Shown here one piece after another: positions 1 to 5,629 of a stretch of DNA of 11,234 nt (its first letter is position 1; each line of letters opens with the position of its first letter). The notes under the pieces are model-generated. The model was not told the DNA's origin, ran no database searches, and saw only the letters and a list, made by a program, of their open reading frames with translations. The position numbers and the translations under genes are program-made. Source of the DNA: Syntrophobacteria bacterium (GTDB lineage Bacteria > Desulfobacterota > Syntrophobacteria > JARFUL01); NCBI GenBank assembly GCA_029289015.1, contig JARFUL010000337.1, positions 1 through 11,234 of the forward strand. Direction: 5' to 3'.

Positions 1-844
1 CCCTCGCGTCCACCCTCGCGCCCTTTTTGAGGAGAATCTCAAGGACCTCCCTGTTGCCGTACTCCACCGCAACGAAAAGCGGGGTGCAGCCCTCCTTGTT
101 CCTCGTGTGGATGGACGCGCCCTTGGCCAGAAGAAGCAGAAAGAGCTTGGGCGAGCCCCTGGACGCGGCCAAAATCGGGGTCCAGCCGTACCGGTCCCTG
201 GCCTCGATCTTCACGCCCTTCTCAAGGAGCAGCTCCACCATCCCCGTGAGGCCGCGGTAGGACGCGAGAAAGAGCGGGGTCCTTCCCGCGCGGTCCCTGG
301 CCTCGATCTTCGCGCCCTTCTCAAGGAGCAGCTCCGCCATCCCCTTTTTGTCGCAGGAGACCGCAATGTGAAGCGGGGTGTCCCCGCGCTGGTCTGTGGC
401 GTTCAGGCGCGCGCCCACGGACATGAGCAACTCCACCAGCTCTCTCTTGCCCCCCTCGATCGCGAACCTGAACAGGGAGTAGCCGCCGGACTCCTTATTG
501 AGGTCCGCGCCGCTCTTTGCCAAAAGCCTGAAAATATCCTTATGGCCGCCGGTGAACGCGAGGAAGATAAGGGAGGACTCGCCCCGCTTCCCGGCAAAGT
601 TTACGTCCGCGCGCTCTGAGATCAAAAACTCGCAGACCTCCCTTTGGCCGTGGGCCACCGCATAGTACAGCGGGGTGCGACCGTAATTGTCCTTCCCGTC
701 GGCCTGGGCACCCCCGGCCACCAGCTCCTTCACCCTTTCGAGGTTGCCGGACTTAGCGGCCTCGTGGAGCTCGCCGGCCAGGGCCAGCCCGAAGAAGGCC
801 AGGGCCAGCGCAAGTGCGAGTATGCCCGCTCTAAATAGTTTCAT
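1..844 (-). CDS. Secreted ankyrin-repeat protein, C-terminus cut by window edge
   Basis: The frame is open from an ATG at 844 down to the left edge (281 residues seen, no stop), so the gene is partial only because of the window. Residues 1-23 look like a Sec signal peptide: basic start (MKLFR), a long Leu/Ala core, and ALA before a likely cut at G24. No lipobox Cys follows, so a periplasmic or secreted protein is expected. From about residue 24 to the edge there are roughly eight ankyrin repeats with a 32-33 residue period, marked by (G)xTPLxxA and ELLLEKGA motifs at about residues 53, 86, 119, 152, 185, 218 and 250. Ankyrin repeats bind other proteins; the partner cannot be told from sequence. 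It is last in a minus-strand operon, 6 nt after the stop of the YggS-type gene, with only a weak ribosome site, suggesting translational coupling. Two repeats are almost identical at DNA level. Confidence 0.9.
   Translation of the reverse strand, partial: MKLFRAGILALALALAFFGLALAGELHEAAKSGNLERVKELVAGGAQADGKDNYGRTPLYYAVAHGQREVCEFLISERADVNFAGKRGESSLIFLAFTGGHKDIFRLLAKSGADLNKESGGYSLFRFAIEGGKRELVELLMSVGARLNATDQRGDTPLHIAVSCDKKGMAELLLEKGAKIEARDRAGRTPLFLASYRGLTGMVELLLEKGVKIEARDRYGWTPILAASRGSPKLFLLLLAKGASIHTRNKEGCTPLFVAVEYGNREVLEILLKKGARVDAR
192..340 (-). repeat. Near-identical 50-bp direct repeats inside the ankyrin gene
   Basis: Positions 192-241 and 291-340 match at 48 of 50 bases, offset by 99 bp, which is exactly one 33-residue ankyrin unit. 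The only two differences are A/G changes (at 213/312 and 237/336). Neighbouring units in the same gene share only the protein consensus, so this pair looks like a recent unit duplication or gene conversion rather than ordinary repeat conservation. Confidence 0.85.
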
Positions 845-850
845 GCCGGC

Positions 851-1546
851 CTAAGTGTAGCTCCTCTCTCCGAATATCGCGGTGCCCACCCGCACGATGG
901 TCGCGCGCTCCTCTATCGCGACCTCGAAGTCCGCGGTCATGCCCATGGAGAGCTCCTTGAACGAGGCCCCCTCTATGGACCAGGAGGCCGCGCGGTCCCT
1001 TATCCTTCTCAGTTCGGCAAAGTAGGGGCGCACCTCCTCCGCTGGGAGAAACGGGGGCACGGTCATGAGGCCCAGGAGCTCGATGTTCTCAAGGGACGCT
1101 GCCAGCTCGGCAAGCTCCCTCAGCCCCTCGGGAAGGACCCCGGCCCTTTGCTCCTGGCCCGTCAGGTTCACCTGGATGAGCACCTTCTGGCATACCCCGG
1201 CCTTGGCCGCGCGCCTGTCGAGCTCCCTGGCCAGCTTCGGCCTGTCCAAGGTGTGGATGAGGTGAAAGAGCCTCACCGCATACTTGGCCTTGTTGGTCTG
1301 GAGCGGCCCGATAAGGTGCCACCGCACCCCTTGGCCCGCGGCCTCGATCTTGGCTCTCGCCTCCTGGACGTAGTTCTCCCCCAGGTCGAGGAGCCCGGCC
1401 CGGGCCGCGTCCCTTGCCGCGGCCGCGGGGTGGGTCTTGGTCACCCCCACGATGGTTATCTCGCGCGGGTCCCTGCCCGCCCTGCCCGCCGCGGCCGCGA
1501 CCCGTTGCTCAACCTCTTTCAGGTTCTTCGCAATGGTCTCTATCAT
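851..1546 (-). CDS. yggS: YggS/PLPBP family pyridoxal-phosphate homeostasis protein
   Basis: This is a 231-residue cytosolic protein of the YggS/PROSC (PLPBP) family, a single-domain alanine-racemase-like TIM barrel that binds pyridoxal 5'-phosphate and keeps free PLP and amino/keto-acid pools balanced; no catalytic activity is established for the family. Family marks are all present: the PLP-binding lysine K37 in VGVTKTHP, GENYVQE (56-62), WHLIGPLQTNK (76-86), the QVNLTGQEQRAG strand region (about 125-136), LLGLMT (157-162), and the phosphate-binding end SMGMTADFEVAI (200-211) with RVGTAIFGER. Length is normal for the family. The ATG at 1546 overlaps the Maf stop as ATGA, so translation is probably coupled; the ankyrin gene follows 6 nt after its TAG stop. 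A pairing with pyrroline-5-carboxylate reductase, common elsewhere, is absent here. Confidence 0.95.
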   Translation of the reverse strand: MIETIAKNLKEVEQRVAAAAGRAGRDPREITIVGVTKTHPAAAARDAARAGLLDLGENYVQEARAKIEAAGQGVRWHLIGPLQTNKAKYAVRLFHLIHTLDRPKLARELDRRAAKAGVCQKVLIQVNLTGQEQRAGVLPEGLRELAELAASLENIELLGLMTVPPFLPAEEVRPYFAELRRIRDRAASWSIEGASFKELSMGMTADFEVAIEERATIVRVGTAIFGERSYT

Positions 1547-2145
1547 GGTCTTACGGCCCCAAACGCGCGGGCTATGCCGAGGCGGTGGAGCTCGTCCACC
1601 ACCTCCGCCAGGGGCAGCCCCACCACGTTGGTGTAGGAGCCCCTCACCTCCTTCACGAAGAGGGCCGCGCGGCCCTGGATCGCGTATCCGCCCGCCTTGT
1701 CAAAGGGCTCTCTGGTGGCCGCGTACCCCTCTATCTCCTCCCTTAGGAGCTCCTTGAAGACCACCTCGCTCGTCACGGTCTTGAAGACCCCCGAGTCCTC
1801 CCCGTGCCGGATGATCGCGAACCCGGTTATCACCCTGTGGGCCCTGCCCGAGAGCATCTCGAGCATCCTGTGGGCCTCCTCGGTGGTGCGGGGCTTGCCC
1901 AAGACCTCGGACCCGGCCACCACCACGGTATCCGCGGCCAGGACCCACCTGCCCGGCCTCCTTTGGGCCACCGCGGCGGCCTTTTTTATCGCCTGGGCCA
2001 GCGCGAAGTCCGCGGGGTCGCCCCCAGAGAACTCGTCCTCCACCGCGAGGGACACCTCCCGGTCGAAGACGAGCCCCGCAGACTCGAGGAGCTCTATCCT
2101 CCTCGGGGACGCGGACGCGAGTATGAACCCTTCGTCGGACCCCAC
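1543..2145 (-). CDS. maf: Maf/YhdE-family nucleoside triphosphate pyrophosphatase
   Basis: A 200-residue house-cleaning enzyme of the Maf family, which hydrolyses dTTP, UTP and modified pyrimidine nucleotides to the monophosphate and pyrophosphate in the cytosol. Visible motifs: the N-terminal phosphate loop LASASPRR (9-16), AADTVVV with D72, LGKPRT with K84, the LSGRAHRVITG segment (98-108), and EPFDKAGGYAIQG (146-158), whose DKAG-Y-IQG form is typical of the YhdE (dTTP/UTP) type rather than the m7GTP-specific YceF type; that substrate call is inferred. Start choice: GTG at 2145, because a GGAGG at 2158-2154 (inside the end of the TatD gene) sits 8 nt upstream and the encoded N-terminus leads straight into the conserved FILASASPRR. 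Its TGA overlaps the YggS ATG. It starts 3 nt after the TatD stop. Confidence 0.95.
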   Translation of the reverse strand: MGSDEGFILASASPRRIELLESAGLVFDREVSLAVEDEFSGGDPADFALAQAIKKAAAVAQRRPGRWVLAADTVVVAGSEVLGKPRTTEEAHRMLEMLSGRAHRVITGFAIIRHGEDSGVFKTVTSEVVFKELLREEIEGYAATREPFDKAGGYAIQGRAALFVKEVRGSYTNVVGLPLAEVVDELHRLGIARAFGAVRP

Positions 2146-2148
2146 CGC

Positions 2149-2919
2149 CTAATCCTCCAGCCCGAATACGGCCCGCGCGTTGGCCGTGGTCTGGCGGGCC
2201 ACCTCTTCAAGGGACGTGTCTCTAATTTCAGCCACCTTTTCGGCCACGTGCTTCACATAGGCCGGCTCGTTCTGGGACCCCCGGAAGGGGGTGGGGGTGA
2301 GAAAGGGGCAGTCCGTCTCCATGAGGAGCCTCTCCATGGGGGCCCTTTTCACAACATTTTGAAGCACACCGGCCTTTTTATAGGTCACCACCCCGGGGAT
2401 GGAGAGGTAGCAGCCGAGATCGAGGCACCTCTTCGCGAAGGCCCAGTCCCCGGAGAAGCAGTGCATCACTATGCCCTTTAGGTCCTGGGCCCGGTCCTTG
2501 AGGATGGAGTAGACGTCCTCGTGCGCGTCCCGGTCGTGGATCACCACTGGGAGCCCCACCTCCCGGGCCACGCCAAGCTGGGTGCGAAAGACCTCCCGCT
2601 GCACCTTCCTCGGCGAGCGGTCCCTGAAGTAGTCGAGCCCCATCTCTCCCAGGGCCACCACCTTGGGCGACGCGGCCAGCACCTTGAGCCTGTCGAGCCC
2701 TGAGTAGACCGCGCGGCCCGCGCCGTGGGGGTGGAACCCCACCGTCGCGTAGACCCCTGGCCACTGCCGGGCCAGCGCGACCGCCGCGCTGGAGGAGTCC
2801 GCGTCTATGCCTATGGTCACTATGGTGCCGACCCCGGCCTTCCGTGCCCTGTCTATGAATAGGGCCTCCCGGTTCCTCGGCTTGAGGAGGTCCAGGTGCG
2901 CGTGGGTGTCTATCAGCAT
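2149..2919 (-). CDS. tatD: TatD/YcfH family metal-dependent DNase
   Basis: A 256-residue TIM-barrel amidohydrolase-type nuclease of the TatD family; characterised members are Mg-dependent 3'-5' exonucleases or D-tyrosyl-tRNA-deacylase-like hydrolases acting in DNA repair or degradation. All expected metal ligands are visible: H6 and H8 in DTHAHLD, E92 in ALGEMGLDYF, H128 in VVIHDRDAHED, H153 in VMHCFSGD, and D203 in METDCPFLTP. The length is normal. The ATG at 2919 is preceded by AAGGAGA about 5 nt upstream. It heads the minus-strand operon TatD-Maf-YggS-ankyrin, and a leftward promoter lies just upstream. Several paralogues (TatD, YcfH, YjjV) are hard to tell apart by motif; YcfH-like is the commonest in this type of context. 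In many genomes it follows metG or holB, which is not the case here. Confidence 0.93.
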   Translation of the reverse strand: MLIDTHAHLDLLKPRNREALFIDRARKAGVGTIVTIGIDADSSSAAVALARQWPGVYATVGFHPHGAGRAVYSGLDRLKVLAASPKVVALGEMGLDYFRDRSPRKVQREVFRTQLGVAREVGLPVVIHDRDAHEDVYSILKDRAQDLKGIVMHCFSGDWAFAKRCLDLGCYLSIPGVVTYKKAGVLQNVVKRAPMERLLMETDCPFLTPTPFRGSQNEPAYVKHVAEKVAEIRDTSLEEVARQTTANARAVFGLED

Positions 2920-2948
2920 CGCTTCTCCTTATTCGGTTCGTGGGGCCA

Positions 2949-2977
2949 AGTATAACGAAGCTCCGTGCGGCCAACCA
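2949..2977 (-). promoter_or_regulatory. Candidate promoter for the tatD operon
   Basis: Read on the minus strand, TATACT at 2954-2949 is a five-of-six match to the sigma-70 -10 box, about 30 nt ahead of the tatD start. At a 17-nt spacing the -35 position (2977-2972) reads TGGTTG, a weak match. An initiation point near 2942 would give a leader of about 22 nt that still contains the AAGGAGA ribosome site. The -10 is convincing; the -35 is poor, so an activator may be needed or a different sigma factor used. Confidence 0.4.
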
Positions 2978-3092
2978 CCCTTTTTCTTGACCCCGGGGAC
3001 GAAGCGGGCCATGATTTTGGCAGGTGCCGGGGTAAAAAATTCCCAACCCACGCGGCCAAAGCCCAGGGCCGTGGTCCTGGGTGCAGACCCGC

Positions 3093-3106
3093 TAACGCGT
3101 TATAAA
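3093..3106 (+). promoter_or_regulatory. Palindrome overlapping a possible -10 box
   Basis: TAACGCGTTA at 3093-3102 is a perfect 10-bp palindrome, and TATAAA at 3101-3106 resembles a sigma-70 -10 element for the gene starting at 3155. The matching -35 region (about 3078-3083, TGGGTG) is a poor match. A 10-bp palindrome alone occurs by chance several times in a window this size, so only its overlap with a -10-like box in a divergent region makes it worth noting. Confidence 0.25.
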
Positions 3107-3116
3107 TACACGGTAA

Positions 3117-3143
3117 GGCGCTAAATACCCATCGTTAGGTGCC
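3117..3143 (+). promoter_or_regulatory. Hairpin in the leader of the Rossmann-protein gene
   Basis: GGCGCTAA (3117-3124) and TTAGGTGCC (3135-3143) can pair over eight positions with one G.T pair and one bulged G, leaving a 10-nt loop. It ends 11 nt before the ATG at 3155, close to the TGAGG ribosome site, so it could affect translation or act as a protein site. There is no T-run, so it is not an intrinsic terminator. Confidence 0.3.
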
Positions 3144-3154
3144 GTGAGGCGTTT

Positions 3155-3799
3155 ATGGAGATATGGATAATGGGGGCCGGCAGGTTCGGAAGGCTCGCGC
3201 TGAAAAGGCTCTCGGCCCGGCACCCGGAGGCCCTCTTCACCGTGGTGGACCTGAGGGAGCCCCGGGACCTCCCCCGGGGTGTGAGGGCGGTCCGGGGGGA
3301 CGCGGCCCGGTTTGTCTTCGAGAACCTCCACGAGCGGGTCCGGTGGATCGTGCCCGCGGTGCCCTCCCACCTCGCGTTTGAGTGGCTCCTCATGAGGCTC
3401 GGGCCCGGAGCATCGCGGGTCCCGGTCCCCGAAGAGGTGGCAGACAGGCTCTCGGAAGCGGGGGTCCCGAGCGTCTACAGGTCAAAGGACGGCTCCCTCG
3501 CGCTCTCCATGGCCGCGTTTCTCTGCCCCGACGACTGCACCGAGCCCCGGGGCTTCTGCCCGGCCACGGGCGAGAAGCGAGAGAGGAGTCTCTTTTCGAT
3601 CCTGGAAGATATGGACACCCCGGCCCGTCCCATCAAGGTCCTGAGGTCCCGGCAGTTAGGTCCCGGGGTGGGGGGCTTTGGGCCCCTGGACCTCTTATCG
3701 CTCGAGCACGCGATCATGGAAAGGAAAACCGCGCTCTGGACCACAGCGTGCCGCTGCCACGGGGTGATAAGCGGGCTGGAGAAGCTCCCTATTCCATGA
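3155..3799 (+). CDS. Rossmann-fold protein with Cys-rich C-terminal half, function unknown
   Basis: A 214-residue soluble protein. The N-terminus (MEIWIMGAGRFGRLAL) has a GxGxFG dinucleotide-binding motif, and residues 27-33 (LFTVVDL) give the second strand with the acidic residue expected for NAD binding, as in TrkA-N/RCK-like folds. The C-terminal half carries a cysteine set: C124 and C128 in CPDDC, C135 in GFCPATGEKR, and C199, C201 and H202 in CRCHG. That many Cys in a cytosolic protein suggests a bound metal or iron-sulfur cluster, by inference. I recall similar uncharacterised proteins in sulfate-reducing deltaproteobacteria, sometimes labelled as potassium-transport-related because of the Rossmann part; no membrane or ion-binding part is visible here. 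Start: ATG at 3155 with TGAGG 5 nt upstream. It is followed by a nitroreductase gene after a 92-nt gap with its own promoter. Confidence 0.8.
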   Translation: MEIWIMGAGRFGRLALKRLSARHPEALFTVVDLREPRDLPRGVRAVRGDAARFVFENLHERVRWIVPAVPSHLAFEWLLMRLGPGASRVPVPEEVADRLSEAGVPSVYRSKDGSLALSMAAFLCPDDCTEPRGFCPATGEKRERSLFSILEDMDTPARPIKVLRSRQLGPGVGGFGPLDLLSLEHAIMERKTALWTTACRCHGVISGLEKLPIP

Positions 3800-3818
3800 G
3801 GCCAGGCATACTTAGAGG

Positions 3819-3829
3819 GGGACAGTCCC
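3819..3829. promoter_or_regulatory. Inverted repeat abutting the nitroreductase -35 box
   Basis: GGGAC-A-GTCCC at 3819-3829 is a perfect dyad with 5-bp arms and a single central base, ending directly against the -35 box at 3830. Its place is typical of an operator or activator site. The regulator is unknown; a chance dyad cannot be excluded at this arm length. Confidence 0.35.
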
Positions 3830-3858
3830 TTGACTGTGTACCCGCAAGGCTTTAAGAT
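3830..3858 (+). promoter_or_regulatory. Sigma-70-type promoter for the nitroreductase gene
   Basis: TTGACT (3830-3835, five of six -35 bases) and TAAGAT (3853-3858, four of six -10 bases) are separated by the ideal 17 bp. Transcription would start near 3865, leaving a leader of about 27 nt with the AAGGAG ribosome site ahead of the ATG at 3892. The promoter lies in the gap after the Rossmann gene, so the nitroreductase and the following hydrolase can be expressed apart from it. Confidence 0.6.
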
Positions 3859-3891
3859 TAAGCCCCAGGCTCCCTTTAAGGAGAACTCTGG

Positions 3892-4410
3892 ATGGAGAGT
3901 AGCGACAACCCGGTGCTGGAGGCCATCTACGCCAGGCGCTCGGTAAGGACCTACACCGACGAGCCGGTGGCCGACGAGTTGCTCTACGAGGTGCTCAGGG
4001 CCGGGTCCTGGGCCCCCTCAGGGCTCAACAACCAGCCCTGGCGTTTCGCGATAGTCCGGGACCCCTCCGTCAAGGACGAGCTCGCGGGGCTCACCCGCTA
4101 CGCGAAGATAGTCCGGTCCGCAAACGTCCTGGTCGCGGTCTTTCTGGACGAGGATTCCAGCTACGACGTGGAGAAGGACCGCCAGGGCATAGGAGCGTGC
4201 ATCCAGAACATGCTCTTGGCCGCGCACTCCCTCGGACTGGGCGCGGTCTGGCTGGGGGAGATTCTCAAAAATAGGGACAAGGTGAGGGAGGTTTTGGAGC
4301 TTTCGCCCGGCCTCGACCTCATGGCTGTGGTGGCCCTGGGCCACCGGGCGCGCACCGACCAGACCTCCAGCCGCAGGGAGCTGGGTGAGCTCATCGTCAA
4401 GGAATGTTAA
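3892..4410 (+). CDS. Nitroreductase-family flavoprotein
   Basis: A 172-residue protein of the FMN-dependent nitroreductase superfamily, which reduces nitroaromatics, quinones, flavins or similar acceptors with NAD(P)H in the cytosol. FMN-binding marks are present: the N-terminal RRSVRTY (15-21) phosphate-contacting arginines, APSGLNNQPWRF (41-52), the GACIQNMLLAAHSLGLGAVW helix and strand (101-120), and the C-terminal LMAVVALGHRA (143-153). This is the short single-domain type that works as a homodimer with both subunits shaping the FMN site. The physiological substrate cannot be named. Start: ATG at 3892 with AAGGAG upstream. A metallo-beta-lactamase-fold hydrolase follows after 28 nt and is probably cotranscribed. 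It has its own promoter with an adjacent dyad, hinting at inducible control. Confidence 0.92.
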   Translation: MESSDNPVLEAIYARRSVRTYTDEPVADELLYEVLRAGSWAPSGLNNQPWRFAIVRDPSVKDELAGLTRYAKIVRSANVLVAVFLDEDSSYDVEKDRQGIGACIQNMLLAAHSLGLGAVWLGEILKNRDKVREVLELSPGLDLMAVVALGHRARTDQTSSRRELGELIVKEC

Positions 4411-4438
4411 GGAAAATACCCCTTAGGGGAGGAGTTTA

Positions 4439-5059
4439 ATGATCCTGGAATACCGCGAAGTGGGAATGCTGATGACCAACTGCTACCTCCTGGGAGACGA
4501 GACCACCGGGGAGGGGGTGGCCATAGACCCCGGAGACAACGGCGCGGCCCTGGCCGAGTTTTTCAGGAGCCACGGGCTCACCCTTAAGTATATCCTGTTC
4601 ACCCACGGCCACTTCGACCACGTGATGGGCGCGGGCCAGCTAAAGGAGACCCTGGGGGGCGAGATACTCGTGCACCCGGACGACACGCCCATCCTTGAGG
4701 ACACCTCCTTCGGGGGGCTCTTCGGCATAAGCGGCGTCAAGAAGCCCGAGCCGGACGGCTTTTTCGAGGAGCACGACATCATCGAGTGCGGCGCCATGAA
4801 GTTCAAGGTGATACGCACCCCCGGCCATACCCCGGGGTCCGTCTCCTTCGAGCTCGTGGACCAGGGTATCGTGTTCGTGGGAGACACCCTCTTCGCGGGG
4901 TCCATAGGCCGCACCGATTTCCCCGGCGGCTCCTACGAGCAGCTTATCGGCTCGGTGAGGGAAAACCTCTTTCCCCTGGGAGACGATGTCACGGTATTTC
5001 CCGGCCACGGCCCCCAGACAACCATAGGCCAGGAGCGAAGATACAATCCTTTCTTCTGA
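4439..5059 (+). CDS. Metallo-beta-lactamase-fold hydrolase, glyoxalase II-like
   Basis: A 206-residue cytosolic MBL-fold hydrolase. The dinuclear metal site is complete: H56, H58, D60 and H61 in THGHFDH, H130 in TPGHTPGS, D149 in FVGDTLF, and H190 in VFPGHGP. GDTLFAGSIGRTDFPGG (148-164) is typical of the short hydroxyacylglutathione-hydrolase-like group (YcbL type), which lacks the C-terminal glutathione-binding helical domain of classical GloB. A thioester hydrolase is therefore likely, but glutathione need not be the thiol. A persulfide dioxygenase is less likely from the general shape. Start: ATG at 4439 with a strong GGGGAGGAG ribosome site about 5 nt upstream. It lies 28 nt after the nitroreductase, probably in the same transcript. 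Confidence 0.9.
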   Translation: MILEYREVGMLMTNCYLLGDETTGEGVAIDPGDNGAALAEFFRSHGLTLKYILFTHGHFDHVMGAGQLKETLGGEILVHPDDTPILEDTSFGGLFGISGVKKPEPDGFFEEHDIIECGAMKFKVIRTPGHTPGSVSFELVDQGIVFVGDTLFAGSIGRTDFPGGSYEQLIGSVRENLFPLGDDVTVFPGHGPQTTIGQERRYNPFF

Positions 5060-5063
5060 TATA

Positions 5064-5081
5064 GCCGGGCCCCGGTCCGGC
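5064..5081 (+). other. GC-rich hairpin after the MBL-fold gene
   Basis: GCCGG (5064-5068) and CCGGC (5077-5081) pair perfectly around an 8-nt loop, starting 4 nt after the TGA stop. No T-run follows, so it is not a classical intrinsic terminator; it could protect a transcript 3' end. It lies in a 77-nt gap before the lipoprotein gene, where I see no clear promoter. Confidence 0.3.
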
Positions 5082-5136
5082 CGAGACGGCGGAGCCCCTT
5101 TCTTCGGGGTTGGCCCGCCCGTGGAGGTTTATTACG

Positions 5137-5622
5137 ATGAGAACGACGCTGAAAGGGCTGGTGTTGCTTATGGCCGCTCTGTTCATTATAGGCGGCCTGT
5201 CCCAGGGTTGCGTTCCCTCCACCAAGGCGACCACTAGGGGCGAAGGGGGAGCCAAGGTCAAGGACGAGGGGCCGATCCCGGTCTACTACGACTTTGACGA
5301 CGTTCTGGTGCCTTCGGAGCTCAAGATGGACAAGAAGTCCTCCTTTGTTTACGCGACCCCCAACTTTGCGTCCGGGGTCCTGGTGATGGACGGCTTCGTG
5401 GACGCGGACTCCCTGGTCGCGTTCTTCAAGGAGAACATGGCCAAGGACGGCTGGTTCCTCAGGTCGTCGTTCCGCTACCGCCGCACCATCCTCGTCTACC
5501 AGAAGGGCAACCGGGACTGCCTTATCACCATTGTGGACGCGATGACCAGGACCCACGTGGAGATATGGTTGGCCCAAAACGTGGTGGGAGCCGCTGGCGG
5601 CCCACCGGCAGCGGGGGAATAG
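5137..5622 (+). CDS. Small predicted lipoprotein, conserved type of unknown function
   Basis: A 161-residue protein with an N-terminal export signal: MRTTLK, a hydrophobic core (about 7-20), and LSQGC with C25 as a likely lipidated cysteine. The lipobox is not ideal because Ser stands at -3, so a plain signal peptide or anchor is possible. A Thr/Gly/Lys-rich linker (about 28-46) leads to a compact mixed alpha/beta domain beginning YYDFDDV (50-56) and ending near HVEIWLAQN; the tail is Gly/Pro/Ala-rich. I recall similar small lipoproteins in deltaproteobacteria but know no function. Start: ATG at 5137, 9 nt after TGGAGG; an in-frame TTG at 5110 would add nine residues before the signal peptide and has no better ribosome site. 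CoaBC starts 7 nt after its TAG, so it probably leads that transcription unit. Confidence 0.8.
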   Translation: MRTTLKGLVLLMAALFIIGGLSQGCVPSTKATTRGEGGAKVKDEGPIPVYYDFDDVLVPSELKMDKKSSFVYATPNFASGVLVMDGFVDADSLVAFFKENMAKDGWFLRSSFRYRRTILVYQKGNRDCLITIVDAMTRTHVEIWLAQNVVGAAGGPPAAGE

Positions 5623-5629
5623 ACCGGCT

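Larger units (their letters stand above)
2920..3154. other. Divergent intergenic region between tatD and the Rossmann-protein gene
   Basis: This 235-bp gap separates the leftward and rightward transcription units. It is locally more AT-rich than the genes, with A/T runs near 2981 (five T) and 3033 (six A), consistent with a shared control region. No convincing small gene or RNA gene was seen. The tatD promoter is at its left end, and a palindrome and hairpin lie at its right end. Confidence 0.6.

Noticed and set aside
107..619. Plus-strand frame over the ankyrin gene
   Set aside because: The minus strand encodes clear ankyrin repeats with a signal peptide; the plus-strand product only mirrors the repeat period.
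5110..5136. Upstream TTG start for the lipoprotein
   Set aside because: It would place nine residues before a good signal peptide; the ATG at 5137 has TGGAGG at a normal distance.
5060..5136. Intrinsic terminator between the MBL-fold gene and the lipoprotein gene
   Set aside because: GC-rich hairpins are present but none is followed by a T-run, so termination is not supported.
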